From: Corbicula japonica
Lineage: Eukaryota; Mollusca; Bivalvia; Venerida; Cyrenidae
DNA length: 64,000 bases
Direction: 5' to 3'
NCBI GenBank assembly: GCA_038501625.1
Contig: JAZAYU010000217.1
Coordinates: forward strand, 295,001-359,000
The position numbers and the translations under genes were made by a program. Each line of letters starts with the position of its first letter. Position 1 is the first letter of the stretch. The notes beneath the pieces are model-generated. The model was given only the letters and a program-made list of their open reading frames with translations, searched no databases and was not told where the DNA came from. This document shows, one piece after another, positions 12,237 to 24,252 of the stretch.

Positions 12237-12500
12237 AAGCTCTTAATGTATTCGCGCGGGCATTATTACAGGCAACTGAATTTCTGTATGAAGACCTATT
12301 ATTCCGAATTGTAATTTTTCCGAGGTTTGAATTTGCGCTTTACCCTAGTACGAAATACGCGAAATTCTAATTTTCGCGATAATATAACGATACCACAATA
12401 AATTATAGAAATTTTGACCAAAATTTTGCACTAATCAGTATACACTAGGATTTGAAGTGAGTGAATTTTACTGCTACACTAACACTATAAACACGTTGTG

Positions 12501-12770
12501 TAAGGCCGGTATTCCATAGTTCCGTAATGCGTGATCCGTTTACGTATCTGTGTCCGCGTCCGTGTCAGCGATTTTTCACTCACCAAAAATATCGTTGGAT
12601 ATATTACATGCCTCCGTGTCCGTTCCACGTCGCGGACACGGACACGGACGCAGAACGGACACGGAGGTATGGAATATACCCAACGATATCTTTGGTGAGT
12701 GAAAAATCGCGGACGCGGACACGGACACGTAAACGGATCACGCATCACGGAACTATGGAATACCGGCCTA
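12501..12770. mobile_element. GC-rich foldback element family H, full copy (270 bp)
   Basis: Two arms of about 130 bp are near-perfect reverse complements. The outer end reads AGGCCGGTATTCCATAGTTC; the inner part has CCGTGTCCGCG and CACTCACCAAA blocks. Its GC content is far above the flanking DNA. Open frames on both strands merely read the arms. It is probably a non-autonomous foldback transposon. No target duplication is obvious. Confidence 0.85.
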
Positions 12771-13032
12771 GAAATACGATATACATCAAATTTACTTTCG
12801 TTACATATTTAATACATTTTATTTAATAAATTTTAATAGTTTTTTATTTTTGTCATTACATGTGAACAGACACCTTTAAACAAAACAAAAATGCTCATAT
12901 ATGATCTACAAGAATGGCATTTTGTGCCCCTGACACTGATTTGTGTTGTGACATATTCACAGCAATATTTAAAGGTGCCTGGTCACGTATGGGGATGAAA
13001 ATATTGTTATCGAATGTAAAAATTAATAATAT

Positions 13033-13567
13033 ACTGAGCGCGAATGAAAACGCAACACTTTATTTTTGGAATATTTTGATGCGTGTAAAAGTTTAATAAA
13101 TTGGTTAATGTAGATGTGTTTTGAAATAAATAAGTAAGCGATCGATACATTAATTGTCCACTAATTTTTTTAAAACTTTCTCTCCTACAGTAACCCCATA
13201 CAAACGCACGAAATTTTCGTTTTGGCATGTAGACATGCATGAACAAACTCAAAACACGTCCATTTGTTAACCTTTACTTACATCGACACAAATCCCATCT
13301 TCAGTTTTCAAGGTTTACTATATACAAATCTGATAATGCCAAAGCTTTCAGACAACCAGCGACATGAGGTTCTGGGCATGATCCAAGGAGGGAGGTCTTG
13401 ACGTGAAATCCCACGTTGGATGCATTGTTCACCGTCGACAATTACTCGCATGGCACAACGACATCTTATTGATTTTAAAACACATCTACCTTTGCCAATT
13501 TATTAAACTTTTACACACGTAAAACTATTCCAAAAAATAAAGTGTTGCGTTCTCATTGGCGCTCAGT
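13033..13567 (+). mobile_element. Tc1/mariner-like element, internally deleted
   Basis: About 535 bp with terminal inverted repeats of roughly 100 bp. The left end starts ACTGAGCGCGAATGAAAACG and the right end is the reverse complement of a sequence starting ACTGAGCGCCAATGAGAACG. Both arms carry CAACACTTTATTTTT and AGTTTAATAAATTGG. Between the arms is a remnant of the transposase N-terminus. Too short for a complete transposase (about 340 residues), so non-autonomous. Confidence 0.85.
13336..13470 (+). pseudogene. Tc1-like transposase, N-terminal helix-turn-helix fragment
   Basis: From an ATG at 13336 the frame reads MPKLSDNQRHEVLGMIQGGR, then S, an in-frame TGA, then REIPRWMHCSPSTITRMAQR. 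This is the pattern of the first HTH (paired-like) DNA-binding domain of Tc1-family transposases. The catalytic DDE region is absent. The TGA sits where a CGA-type codon would be expected, consistent with CpG decay. It lies between the inverted repeats at 13033-13567 and is inactive. Confidence 0.8.
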
Positions 13568-13924
13568 TTATAAACTGTAGAAGACCTGTCAACAAAGTAG
13601 ATGGGAATGATGTATTATTCTTATATAGGCAAATAACTAGTGATTAGTATAATTATAATATTTAAATCTAAAGTTGTTACAATGTTACTAATGCATTAAA
13701 ATTCACTATCAGCAGATCCTAGAATGAACCAATTTGTACAAAAAAATCAGCGAAATTTGCTCTTTTTCAGTCATTTATAGGAATTATACAAAAATAGTTT
13801 AATAAGTATTATTTATAACTGAGGCATTGCAGTATTCCACCCGAACTGTGAAAAGGCAGCTTTAAACGTCAGATTATTACAAACAATACATGACAAAGAA
13901 ATTGTGTCAAATCTGTCTACCGTA

Positions 13925-14128
13925 GTATCATTTAATTTCGCTAAGATCAAATTTCGCGCGTAAGACATATATGACATTTTCGCGCAGGCTTAAAATCGCG
14001 CAGTTGTATTATTCTAACAATATAAGATATTCAACGGCTTGATATTGCTTGGGTTAAATTTAGCGCGCCTTTTCTACCATGAAATATGCGAAAATTTAAC
14101 CCCGCTAAATTTAATTATAGCACAGTAC
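13925..14128 (+). repeat. Dispersed repeat family G copy
   Basis: Opens with GTAGTATCATTTAATTTCGC, has ATTTCGCGCG and TTTTCGCGCAGG blocks, and closes with GAAATATGCGAAAATTTAAC and an A-rich tail near TATAGCACAGTA. Blocks are shared in the same order with 17803-18003, 19858-20055 and 23430-23625. Confidence 0.7.
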
Positions 14129-16301
14129 GTGATATCTTTGAAAAATCCGAATTGTTTCTGCTCCGCAAGGATTTAGACAATTATTTTAAAAATATAGTAT
14201 AATTGCTGACTGGGTTTTGTTTTTTGATCACGATTACTAGCAAGATAGTGACTTACTTGTATTCGCGTGTCAACAGTGTCAAAAATACAGATTTCTCAAA
14301 TTTCGCGACATCTTTATAAAAGACTGAAACATGTCACGAATACAAGACCATGTATTTTCTGACCCATTGTTCGGACATTATAATTGATTTAAATTGTAAA
14401 TAAATTAAGGCTAATATACTAAACCATAAATGGCACCATAGATAGAGGTGTCAGCGCTTACAAAGAACAAACTGTTTTATAGATTATTAATAAAAGAATT
14501 CATAATTTTATCTTAATCTTTAAAAAGGAAGAAAGGAAACTAAATAATAAAATGTGTCAGTAATAGATAATATTAATTTAACAATATATCAAGTATATGT
14601 TTGACGTTTAAAATGCGAACATTGTGTTTCTATGACCTAGTGTTAGTAAGAAATATTAAATAAACGTAATAAACAGAGTCTTCATTTATTTGATGGGAGC
14701 GCAATGGGGATATTTTTTTTAAATTTTTAATTGTTTAAAACAATTTAAAACAAGTAAAATAGGCATACAAGGAATAGGCAGATTAAAAAAATCTGCCTTT
14801 CTACATTGCCAAAAGGAAGGGAGGAAAGAACGTTCAATATATACAGTACTGAAAATCATGAAATTGACAATCGGATCGGAAGCGGATCGGAAGCGGACCG
14901 CAAAGGAAAGCGCCATCGAATTAGAAACAAACAGCGAATCTTTCCTAGCTGCTTTTCGGCAACTCTCGGCAGGCGACGGTTGCTAATTATGCAGAAGTGC
15001 ATAAATTGATGACGTATTCCCCACTAAAAGTCGTTACCGGGATGGGTCGTATAACATTTACATCTCTCTTTGTTTACCGTGTAATGAAGTTTAAACTTAA
15101 AGAATCTCTAGTTTTCCTCTTCTTTTTCTTTCCATGTTTGCATGATTTTGTGTTTACAACTTATCATGTGAATGACGTCACCGCGTTCTGCGTTCTTACG
15201 GCCCACGTACGGAAAAAAACCGATAACTTTTCGCCGAGTGATTGTAAACATTGGTTAGTTATTTTGTGGGCTACAAAAATACTGTGACGTTTTAATTCGG
15301 ACCGGGTCTCAATGATTGGGGATTGTTTGAGAACATAAATATTTGGTCATTTATACTTTCTTTTGAAAAGGGTCAACGTGGTTAATTAATTTTCACAATG
15401 AAAAAAAAAACGTTTTCACAAGTTTATTGGGCCTTTAACAGGTTAGCCACAATTAAATAAAGTCAATAGCCAAGGTTGGTAGTCTTCAAAGTGAAATTTG
15501 AGGCAGAAACCTACGGTCATGGTGTTATGAAATCTATGTTTTTATGTAGACCTATATTCACTCTTCACCACAAGACCATGCCTGATTTTGCCTAACAGTA
15601 AAAAAATCAAAAAGTCTCCAAATACTCTATATGGAACATATAGAGAAACCCAAAAGTGTACCCTGGAATTAAACACCACAGACAATTAACAGAATCGAAA
15701 AACTTGAGGATAACCGTCTTGTATCAGTTTAGTGACAATTTCACTTGGGTTGAAAGAATGTTACTTTAACATTACACTTGCCCAGTCCGGTTCTTATTTT
15801 AACAAATTGCCTTGGTGAACTAACTCTAATTCTCCCGCCAATCGAAAATGTCGAATGCACACGTAGCTAAGCGACATTGGTAGATACTCTATGACCTTAT
15901 TTAAAGAAGTAAAGAAAATCTGACATTAAATCGACAAGAAGGCGGTTGCAGTTATAAAGACACTAAAAGGGCTTCTACTTAATTCTTCTTCCTTCTTCAT
16001 GATATTCCTATTGACCTATATGAACACAATTCATTCACGTTTAAATGGTAGGTGTGACGGGAAAAGGTGTGAAAGAGTGAAAGGTGAGCAAATGGCATTG
16101 CTTAATATGTATTATTGCAGCCCAACATATTACACAACACATGTTGCCGTAGTCCCGTGACTAGTAATGCAGAGAAATGAGGTGTTTAAACATTGACTTT
16201 TAATGTCGTTTTTCCGTCGAGTCATTGGGCGAGACCTAAATGGTCTATAAATAGCATTGATAGTTCATAGCATCAAGGCCAAAAATAAAACAAACTGTAA
16301 C

Positions 16302-16650
16302 TTGATAAAAGTATCGAAATCCTAGCTTATGATTGGTCAGTTGTTTGATAAAAGTATCGAAATCCTAGCTTATGATTGGTCAGTTGTTTGATAAAAGTAT
16401 CGAAATCCTAGCTTATGATTGGTCGGTTGTTTGATAAAAGTATCGAAATCCTAGCTTATGATTGGTCAGTTGTTTGATAAAAGTATCGAAATCCTAGCTT
16501 ATGATTGGTCAATTGTTTTGATAAAAGTATCGAAATCCTAGCTTATGATTGGTCGGTTGTTTGATAAAAGTATCGAAATCCTAGCTTATGATTAGTCTGT
16601 TGTTTGATAAAGTATCGAAATCCTAGCTTATGATTGGTCGGTTGTTTGAT
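16302..16650 (+). repeat. 43-bp tandem array, 8 copies, with a GATTGGTC motif in each
   Basis: The unit contains TTGATAAAAGTATCGAAATC followed by CTAGCTTATGATTGGTCAG. CCTAGCTTA starts at 16321, 16364, 16407, 16450, 16493, 16537, 16580 and 16622. Units are nearly identical, so the array is young or homogenised. Every unit except one ATTAGTC variant keeps ATTGG, an inverted CCAAT pentamer. It is unrelated in sequence to the other 43-bp array at 9.9 kb. Confidence 0.95.
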
Positions 16651-17802
16651 ACTGGGATGCATTTCCTCAATCCAGTTGTTCACGATTAGAGATTAGAGTA
16701 CTGTCTACAGTTTCATTTTAATTATCCCAAATGAAAAAACATGGCTTCATTGTGGAGTGATAGGATGAGGATATGTTACATGCACATGGGTAAAAATTGA
16801 TGCATAGTTAACAAAACCCTGACCCCAGTTGCAACAATCTCTGTCGCTATAAAAAGCAGCCTCGGGCGTATCACTGTGTATATTTTTTACATTTTTGTTT
16901 TGTTCACCTAACGACGCCATTACGAAGTTAAAAAAATACTTCAATAAAAATCATTAAATATGTCAATTTTAATTGTAATTTAAGAAAAAAAACATGGCAA
17001 ACATTATGATCATTACATTTTATATTAAATTCCCGCATCGTGTTTTCGCGTCTTTTTGCTTCGTGTTTCGTGGTTTTTCGCTCTTCTTTTGTTTCACCCA
17101 ATAAATGATTTTCAGAGCAAATCCACCGGCGAACAAAGACCAACTGTGTCAAAGATCAATTTGGGGTTCCCCTGAGTGGTCTCTGAAGACAGGTTTGAAT
17201 GTAATTGCTAGCACCGGTTTTCGTATACTTTACCAAGATCAATTAATCGTTCGATTTATCATATAGATGTCGGAAGTCAAGGTTAATGAAAATATATTAC
17301 AGGTTATAAACAATGAATGGAAACTTATCTGAGTGTAAACCCCCTATTGTTCGCCGCCGCCTTCTGAGTTAACGAAAAGAAAAGATCGTGTTTTAAAGTA
17401 AAATATGGTACTATACACAGGTCATGCTTTACAGTAAATTATGGTACTACTAAGTATTATAAAAAATGTTGAACAAGCGTTTAACTTAGTCCCAAATTAA
17501 CAACCATTTTATATGACCACGCTGTTATCTATACAGGGGAAGGCTATGAAAATGCCAAAACATTGCTATATGATTTATACGGTTCTTCAGTGTTGAAGTG
17601 TTCATTAGAGAGATCTAGTGTTTCTAAAATTAGATTAACTGCGGGTTCAACAGTCAATCTCAAAGTTTTAAAGGGCCCCTTCGGAGCAAGGAAGAGAACG
17701 ACTGCGCTTTCATGCGTACGTTCTATCACAAAGTTCGCTGATGATGGGTGCGCGTAGTCTGACTTTGACATAAGATTGAACCTTTGATTAAAAGTGTATT
17801 CT

Positions 17803-18003
17803 GGTATCATTTAATTTCGCTGGGATTTAATTTTGCATAGAAGACATAACTGGCATTTTCGCGGGCATAAATTCCCGCAGTTTAATTATTATCATGAATT
17901 ACATACTCAATGGTTGGATTTAGTGTAAATTAGATTTTGCGCACTTCCTTAGCGCGAAATAAGCGAAAATATAACCCCACGAACTATGGCAATAACACAG
18001 TAA
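17803..18003 (+). repeat. Dispersed repeat family G copy
   Basis: Starts TGGTATCATTTAATTTCGCT and ends with AGCGAAAATATAACCCCAC and AATAACACAGTA. It has the same internal order as 13925-14128. Confidence 0.7.
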
Positions 18004-19311
18004 ATCGCCGAAAACTCAAGGATAAAATCAGACCTGCAATACAAACGCAACGACTTTTACTAAAGGATCAGAGCAGGGAGGTATTATGTAGTACCTTTGC
18101 TGACCAACCGAGGGTCTCCGCTTTTCATAGATTAATTATTGCTGAAGATTTCTTGCGGCAATAAAATGACTGACATATACGGGAAAATTTCTTTTATAAA
18201 AGTTCAGTCAGTCGATCATTCGATACATGAGTTAAATCAGATAAATTTGAATCAATAAATGAACTCATTTGATCTACTCATTGTGATAACCTGGGATTCG
18301 GCTGTACGTGGATTTACACCAAGGGGAGCAACTGTGTTTGATAATAATGATAGGCAAATTGTATTTACCTCCCTTTCTCCCGATAATTAACCAGGTGTAA
18401 AATTCTTCTTAACCACAATAGTTTTAATTCTAGGAAGAGCTTTATAGGTGACAGACACCGGGCAAGTTAACAAAATGCGTATCCGGATACTGTACATTAA
18501 AATTTTTCCACACACATTAAACATTAATTAAACTTCAAGGTCGGAGTCGAGATTTCTAGAAAGGGATTAGTTTGGGCCGTCATATTGTAGCTACATGAAA
18601 ATTTTCCAAACTTTCTGGTCGAAATCCCCGTAAAAGTGAACTATTGCTTCCGAAAATGTGTTTTGAGCAACCCCTTCTGGATCCGCCCCTGACGTGGAGA
18701 CGATCTTTAAATCCGACTTATACTACGTCTTAAACCCACGATGTCTGACCGTGGTGGCTGACTCCAGAATAAACACAAAAACAAATGAAGCAAACGAAGT
18801 TGATTCCATAGATCCTGTGAATTTCTCATACTGGGGTATTTTTGGTGTAAAATGTTAACTTAAAGTTTGTATTTAAGATGTGTCAAACCTTAAACGCAGA
18901 TAAGCGACCTCAAATGTTTCGTAGTTCGTACCACGGTTCAGGGTAGTGAGTGGTTAAGGAAGTGAATTTGTTTACTGTTCTAGATTTTATATTTTAAATT
19001 AACGGAGTACTGCACCAGGTGTGTAAGTTGTTTTTTGCTTTTCAGTTTTAATCTTTGTTTGATTACATGTTTATTTTCTGTTATTTGTTTCATTCACGGA
19101 GGACCTAGGTTTATTTAGTTTTTATGCATCACTGCATAACATATTATAATACTGAATATGTTAAACTATGTTAAAATATACATGGTGCATTTAAAGGTAC
19201 GGTTCATCGGCTAACATAGCTTGATTTTCACATTCACAACATGGATTAAAAGCAACAGATGCAATAATCATATCGGATTTTCAGTTGTTGTTGTTTTTTT
19301 TAAATCATGGG

Positions 19312-19313
<2 letters not shown>

Positions 19314-19348
<35 letters not shown>
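19314..19348 (+). repeat. (CTG)n microsatellite
   Basis: 35 bp of uninterrupted CTG (about 11.7 units), followed by imperfect TTG and GAT triplets to about 19370. It is not in a coding frame I can support. Confidence 0.95.
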
Positions 19349-19857
19349 ATTGTTGTTGATGATGATGATTTTGATCATGATCATTATTATTATCTCGTAA
19401 TTATTATGACATTTATTATACTACTCAAAATTTGATAAGGTCCAGTTTCATTGTCTGTTTCACTATCCCGCTTATATAGTTTTTCAAGTTACAATTCTTA
19501 TGCCTTTTTCATCGTTTTTTTTTTCTCTCAAATAAACTATATAAAGATAACTTAATGTATTATCAATTGTTAAAAATGTTAACCTAAACATTTTAATAAT
19601 TACAAACTATAAAAGTTTCAGGTCCTTATCAAATTTTGAGTATTATATTATTATTTTTAGATTAATCGTTTGTAACTTGGTAATTAACGCGTAAATATGT
19701 GTAATTCTTTAATAATGGTGCAGGCGCCCGAAATCTCATTTCTACTTGTAGTACATTTTATTACCACTTACAGTACACTTGTCGCATTTTGCGTCAGACC
19801 AAGGTCGCTGATGCCAGAGCTTGTTCAGTTTTACAGTAAACACATACATCATGTTGT

Positions 19858-20055
19858 ATAATTTAATTTCGCGCGTCAATTTTTCGCGCTTATTCTATAG
19901 ATGACATTTTCACGCGAACGTTAATAAGCGCTGTTGTAATATTCTCATAAAAACTGTTGTAAAGTTAAAGTTTGCTTGTGTTTAATTTCGTTCACTTTCA
20001 ATAGAGCGAAATACATGAACATTAAATCCTCGCGAAATATAAGGGTACCACAGTA
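19858..20055 (+). repeat. Dispersed repeat family G copy
   Basis: Starts TATAATTTAATTTCGCGCGT and ends with CCTCGCGAAATATAAGGGTA and CCACAGTAG. Same block order as the copies at 13925 and 17803. Confidence 0.7.
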
Positions 20056-20273
20056 GTGACATGTATGTATCTATATCAGTTTTTAATAGAGTATAGGAAG
20101 AACCCAGTTCAAGTGTGCAGATTTGAGAGAATATGAAGGACCTTTTTAGTTGTTACTATGTTTAGAAAGAACTTAAAACTATTTTTAAATTTCTCATAAC
20201 TAACAAGTGCTTGTCTTACAACACATTTTGACAATAAAATGATATTTTCAACGTGAAATGCATAATAATTAAT

Positions 20274-20359
20274 GTCGTCTGCTCAACTTACTCGTAATGA
20301 CGTCATTTCAAGGATTGAGGTCAACTGTCCGAAAGAACCTTTTCCCATGGCGCTCCCCA
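20274..20359 (-). mobile_element. MITE family M, one-ended fragment (reverse)
   Basis: Reads GTCGTCTGCTCAACTTACTC, then AATGACGTCATTTCAAGGAT and AACCTTTTCCCATGGCGCTC, the reverse complement of the end found at 2440-2520. No partner end was found nearby. Confidence 0.7.
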
Positions 20360-21507
20360 ATTATGATAGATAGATATACTTATGGAATTAATATTTGAAA
20401 CCTAGCTTTGCAAGAGTTTATGATTTATGCCGATGTTCGCAGCTTTTCACCTGTACATTGTAGCTAACCTTTGTGAACATTTTAATACATATACTAGTAT
20501 ACTTGATTCGGACATCCTACTATAGTTTACTGTAAGGTGAATTGTCATGTAAACAGATGTGTCTGCAGAATAGGTCACGATTTCTGAGAGAATCACTGTT
20601 CTGTATAGGAACTACGATAACATATGTACGGGGTTGCTTTGGAGTCATCATTGTTTCGCATATGTTTACATTCATTTATTTATATTTATTGCAGTATGTT
20701 ACAATGATTTCTTTGATGAATGAAAACTCGTTTTTAAGAGGTCGCAAACATTGCAAATGGCGAAAACTGGCTAAAATTTCATAAAATAGATTTGAGGAAA
20801 ATACTTATTGCCACATAGATTTTAGTAAAGAAATGTATTTAGCTAAGGATGTAGTTAATATTTGCAAGCTCAATTTAGTCTAATTCATGTTCTATTTACC
20901 AAGCAAATATTAAAACAAAAGAAAAACCGTTTGCATCTAGAAATCTACTTTCGGTTTGGTCCAGGAATTAAGTTTACCTTGAATTTCTTGAAAAACATAA
21001 CATTATTTTGACGAATTGGCACTAAAAATTGTAGACCAGCATATTCTTTTTTCAGGTATTCATAAGTTGCTTTAGTATATTGTCCAATGGCATGAATTTT
21101 AGAGTTCTCATGCAAACGATTTTTCTCTTGTTAAGATATGTCTGTTTTTCATTTCTACTTTCGGTTTCAAGGTCAAAACAAATGTTCATTTCTGCTTTCG
21201 GTTTGATCATAACAATCTTTATTTTTTAGACTCTCATTCTGCAGTCCAAATGACGTCATATTGTTAACATGTTCTGACGTCAGCCATATTTATGACGTAA
21301 ACAACATTTCCAGGCATGGCATTAAAAGGTAAATATAATTTAGACTTCCTTTTAAGTTTAGATAGCTGCTGAATCCCTGACCGCAAAATCGAATTAAATC
21401 AACTATCAAAGATTGACTTCCATCTCAGCATTGCAATTATTAATCTAAATGTTATTTTCAAAAACTCCTGAAAAATCCCTTTAATCCAAATATAATTCTT
21501 AATATTT

Positions 21508-21930
21508 ACACTTCAACTTCGTCCCCTACGATGAAGTCTTATTCATCTAACGAATCATAATTTCTAATGGTAAACAGTGTGACGTAGTAAAGTAGAACCG
21601 GTCACAATTTATTGGACGTTGCACACTGTTGTGACGTGTGACGTAGCCGAGCACGTACGTTTTGCCATGAGTTGCTGTGAAAAAGCGTGCCGTCATTCAC
21701 TTTGTCGTCAATGTTGCTATTCCAACAGCCATTCGAAAAAGCCGTAATATCACATTCTTCTAATAATTTCTGTATAAAAGAGAGTATTAATGTGTGTAAA
21801 TATAAGGATTGAATCGATATTTAATGGTTTTCATTTGGGTATGAAAAACAGTTGGATTGTTTAAATTACGCGTGAAGCCCTGTTTTCCATACCGAAATGA
21901 AAACCATCAAATATCGATTCAATCCTTAAA
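21508..21930 (+). repeat. Dispersed repeat family F, copy 2
   Basis: Begins ACACTTCAACTTCGTCCCCT and runs through GTCATTCACTTTGTCGTCAA. It ends in a hairpin whose arms are AAGGATTGAATCGATATTTA ... and its inverse ending at 21930. Same element as 273-653 (inverted) and 56308-56746. Confidence 0.8.
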
Positions 21931-22100
21931 TGTGCTTTATTGCTTGTGCAAACAGTGTAGATTCAGATCTGCCGGAACATATGTACCATTTCATCTGTAT
22001 TTACACTGGTCGCTTCTAGGTACAAATGTAGGAATTGTTCTCATAATATTAAAAAGGAACAATGTAGATCCACATCGGACTGACAGTTGTGACGGAGGAT

Positions 22101-23157
22101 CTGGATCTACGCTGTTCACCCATAAATATTATCTGGATCTACACTGTTCACCCATAAATATTATCTGGATCTACACTGTTCACCCATAAATATTATCTGG
22201 ATCTTCACTGTTCACCCATAAATATTATCTGGATCTACACTGTTCACCCATAAATATTATCTGGATCTACACTGTTCACCCATAAATATTATCTGGATCT
22301 ACACTGTTCATCCATAAATATTATCTGGATCTACACTGTTCACCCATAAATATTATCTGGATCTACACTGTTCACCCATAAATATTATCTGGATCTACAC
22401 TGTTCACCCATAAATATTATCTGGATCTACACTGTTCACCCATAAATATTATCTAGATCTACACTGTTCACCCATAAATATTATCTGGATCTACACTGTT
22501 CACGCATAAATATTATCTGGATCTACACTGTTCACGCATAAATATTATCTGGATCTACACTGTTCACGCATAAATATTATCTGGATCTACACTGTTCACG
22601 CATAAATATTATCTGGATCTACACTGTTCACCCATAAATATTATCTGGATCTACACTGTTCACCCATAAATATTATCTGGATCTACACTGTTCACCCATA
22701 AATATTATCTGGATCTACACTGTTCACCCATAAATATTATCTGGATCTACACTGTTCACCCATAAATATTATCTGGATCTACACTGTTCACTCATAAATA
22801 TTATCTGGATCTACACTGTTCACCCATAAATATTATCTAGATCTACACTGTTCACCCATAAATATTATCTAGATCTACACTGTTCACCCAAAAATATTAT
22901 CTAGATCTACACTGTTCACCCATAAATATTATCTAGATCTACACTGTTCACGCATAAATATTATCTAGATCTACACTGTTCACGCATAAATATTATCTAG
23001 ATCTACACTCTTCACCCAGAAATATTATCTAGATCTACACTCTTCACCCATAAATATTATCTAGATCTACACTGTTCACGCATAAATATTATCTGGATCT
23101 ACACTGTTCACCCATAAATATTATCTAGATCTACACTGTTCACCCATAAATATTATC
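22101..23157 (+). repeat. 32-bp tandem array, 33 copies
   Basis: 1057 bp, almost exactly 33 units of 32 bp. The unit contains CTGGATCTACACTGTTCACC and CATAAATATTAT. A later block uses TAGATC for TGGATC (about 22830-23140), and some units have CACGCAT for CACCCAT, so variants are clustered as expected from local duplication. Repeat units abut with no unique spacers. The reverse complement carries AACAGTGTAGATCC, the same core as the dispersed copies at 21950, 22065 and 37920. Confidence 0.97.
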
Positions 23158-23429
23158 AATAAACAGCCATCTTCAATGGTTTAGAGTCATATGTCGTTTA
23201 TGATGCTGCAACCGATTTGAAACATACGAAGTGACGTTATTTTTCGAATACTTTTTCAGTTCCAATGTTATAAAATAACTGGGTTTCGTTAATAAGCTAT
23301 TAAACTAATGATATGACTTTTAACAGGTAATTTATAGCTATTTTACATCCCGAAAGCCATTTATTGTAACAGATTGATTATAAAAAATGGAAACATGCGT
23401 TGAGCGACATCTACAGGGATATCGTTTTA

Positions 23430-23625
23430 TTTCGGAGGTACTTATTTTCACGCCAAAGCCGCAGATGTTATTCACGCGGTCATAAAGCCGCGCAATTATG
23501 TTTTTCTATAAAAACATTTTTCAACATTTAATTAACATATTTTCTTTGGGGTATGAATTCGAGCATTCCCCCTTGCGCGAAATACGCGAATTTAATTCGG
23601 TGCAAAATATTAAGACATAACAGTA
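23430..23625 (+). repeat. Dispersed repeat family G, diverged copy
   Basis: Contains TTATTTTCACGC, CGCGCAATTATG and GCGCGAAATACGCGAATTTA blocks in the family order. Confidence 0.55.
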
Positions 23626-24252
23626 CTTTTTACATTCTACTTAGCCATTACCCGTAAAACCTTATAGACAACTTGACTGTCACGTGACTGACAAGTTAAT
23701 TAAATATGTTTAAACAATAACACGATCTAACAATTTGATATCGCCACTTTTTCTTGACGAGTACTAATTACAGGAAAAAAAAAATAATTCTTCCCTGCAT
23801 AGTGTCTTTCATAAGTTTATTATCAGCTATTTACACCGACTATCACGTGACTGTCTACATACCCATAAATCACTTACATGACTGTGTGTATTAATTATAC
23901 ACGTATTTTAACTATTGGGCAATAGCGTTAGAGTACGTATTGTACATACAAGTTCTTTGAATTATTGCATATACCATAAATAGCTGCATCTCTTAGACAT
24001 TGGGGCTTAACTTCTCCTTTTAGATCTTACAACCATTTAAATAAAAAAACATTAAAAGGATTAATGAAATTTTAAAATTCGAAAATAAAAGCTGCTATCT
24101 TTATATATTGTGAGTAGTATTCAGCGTTTATGAATAGATTCAATTTTAAAGTCCGTTATTGCCTGCCACGTGCGATTCGTGTGTGTACAGATGGAACGCA
24201 ATAAACGATTGAATTTTCAAACCATAACAAAAGCTGTTGAATACAAGGAAAT

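Larger units (their letters stand above)
12960..13905 (+). repeat. Dispersed repeat family R, interrupted by a Tc1-like insertion
   Basis: 12960-13033 plus 13567-13620 matches 63870-63985 once the Tc1-like element between them is removed; shared text includes GGTCACGTATGGGGATGAAA-like sequence and AGAAGACCTGTCAACAAAGT. The distal part (about 13740-13905) matches 61850-61990 (blocks like GCGAAATT...TTTTCAGTC and TCC.CCCGAACTGTGAA). No coding potential. Confidence 0.7.
1..24252. other. Gene-free, repeat-rich intergenic region
   Basis: No open frame here resembles a known protein family and no chain of phase-compatible exons could be assembled on either strand. Open frames are short (under about 220 codons). 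The longest ones are simply tandem repeats read in a frame without stops. The stretch holds dispersed repeats, foldbacks, MITEs and four large tandem arrays, listed separately. Distal enhancers or isolated exons of genes outside the window cannot be excluded. Confidence 0.7.

Noticed and set aside
12485..12826. Open frames of 87-99 codons on both strands with arginine/proline-rich peptides
   Set aside because: They are the GC-rich foldback arms read in both directions.
14997..15287. 96-codon plus-strand open frame
   Set aside because: Composition is low-complexity and hydrophobic, with no homology I recognise and no supporting splice or poly(A) context.
22101..23157. CRISPR-like regular array
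   Set aside because: Units abut without unique spacers, there are no cas genes, and the window is clearly eukaryotic.
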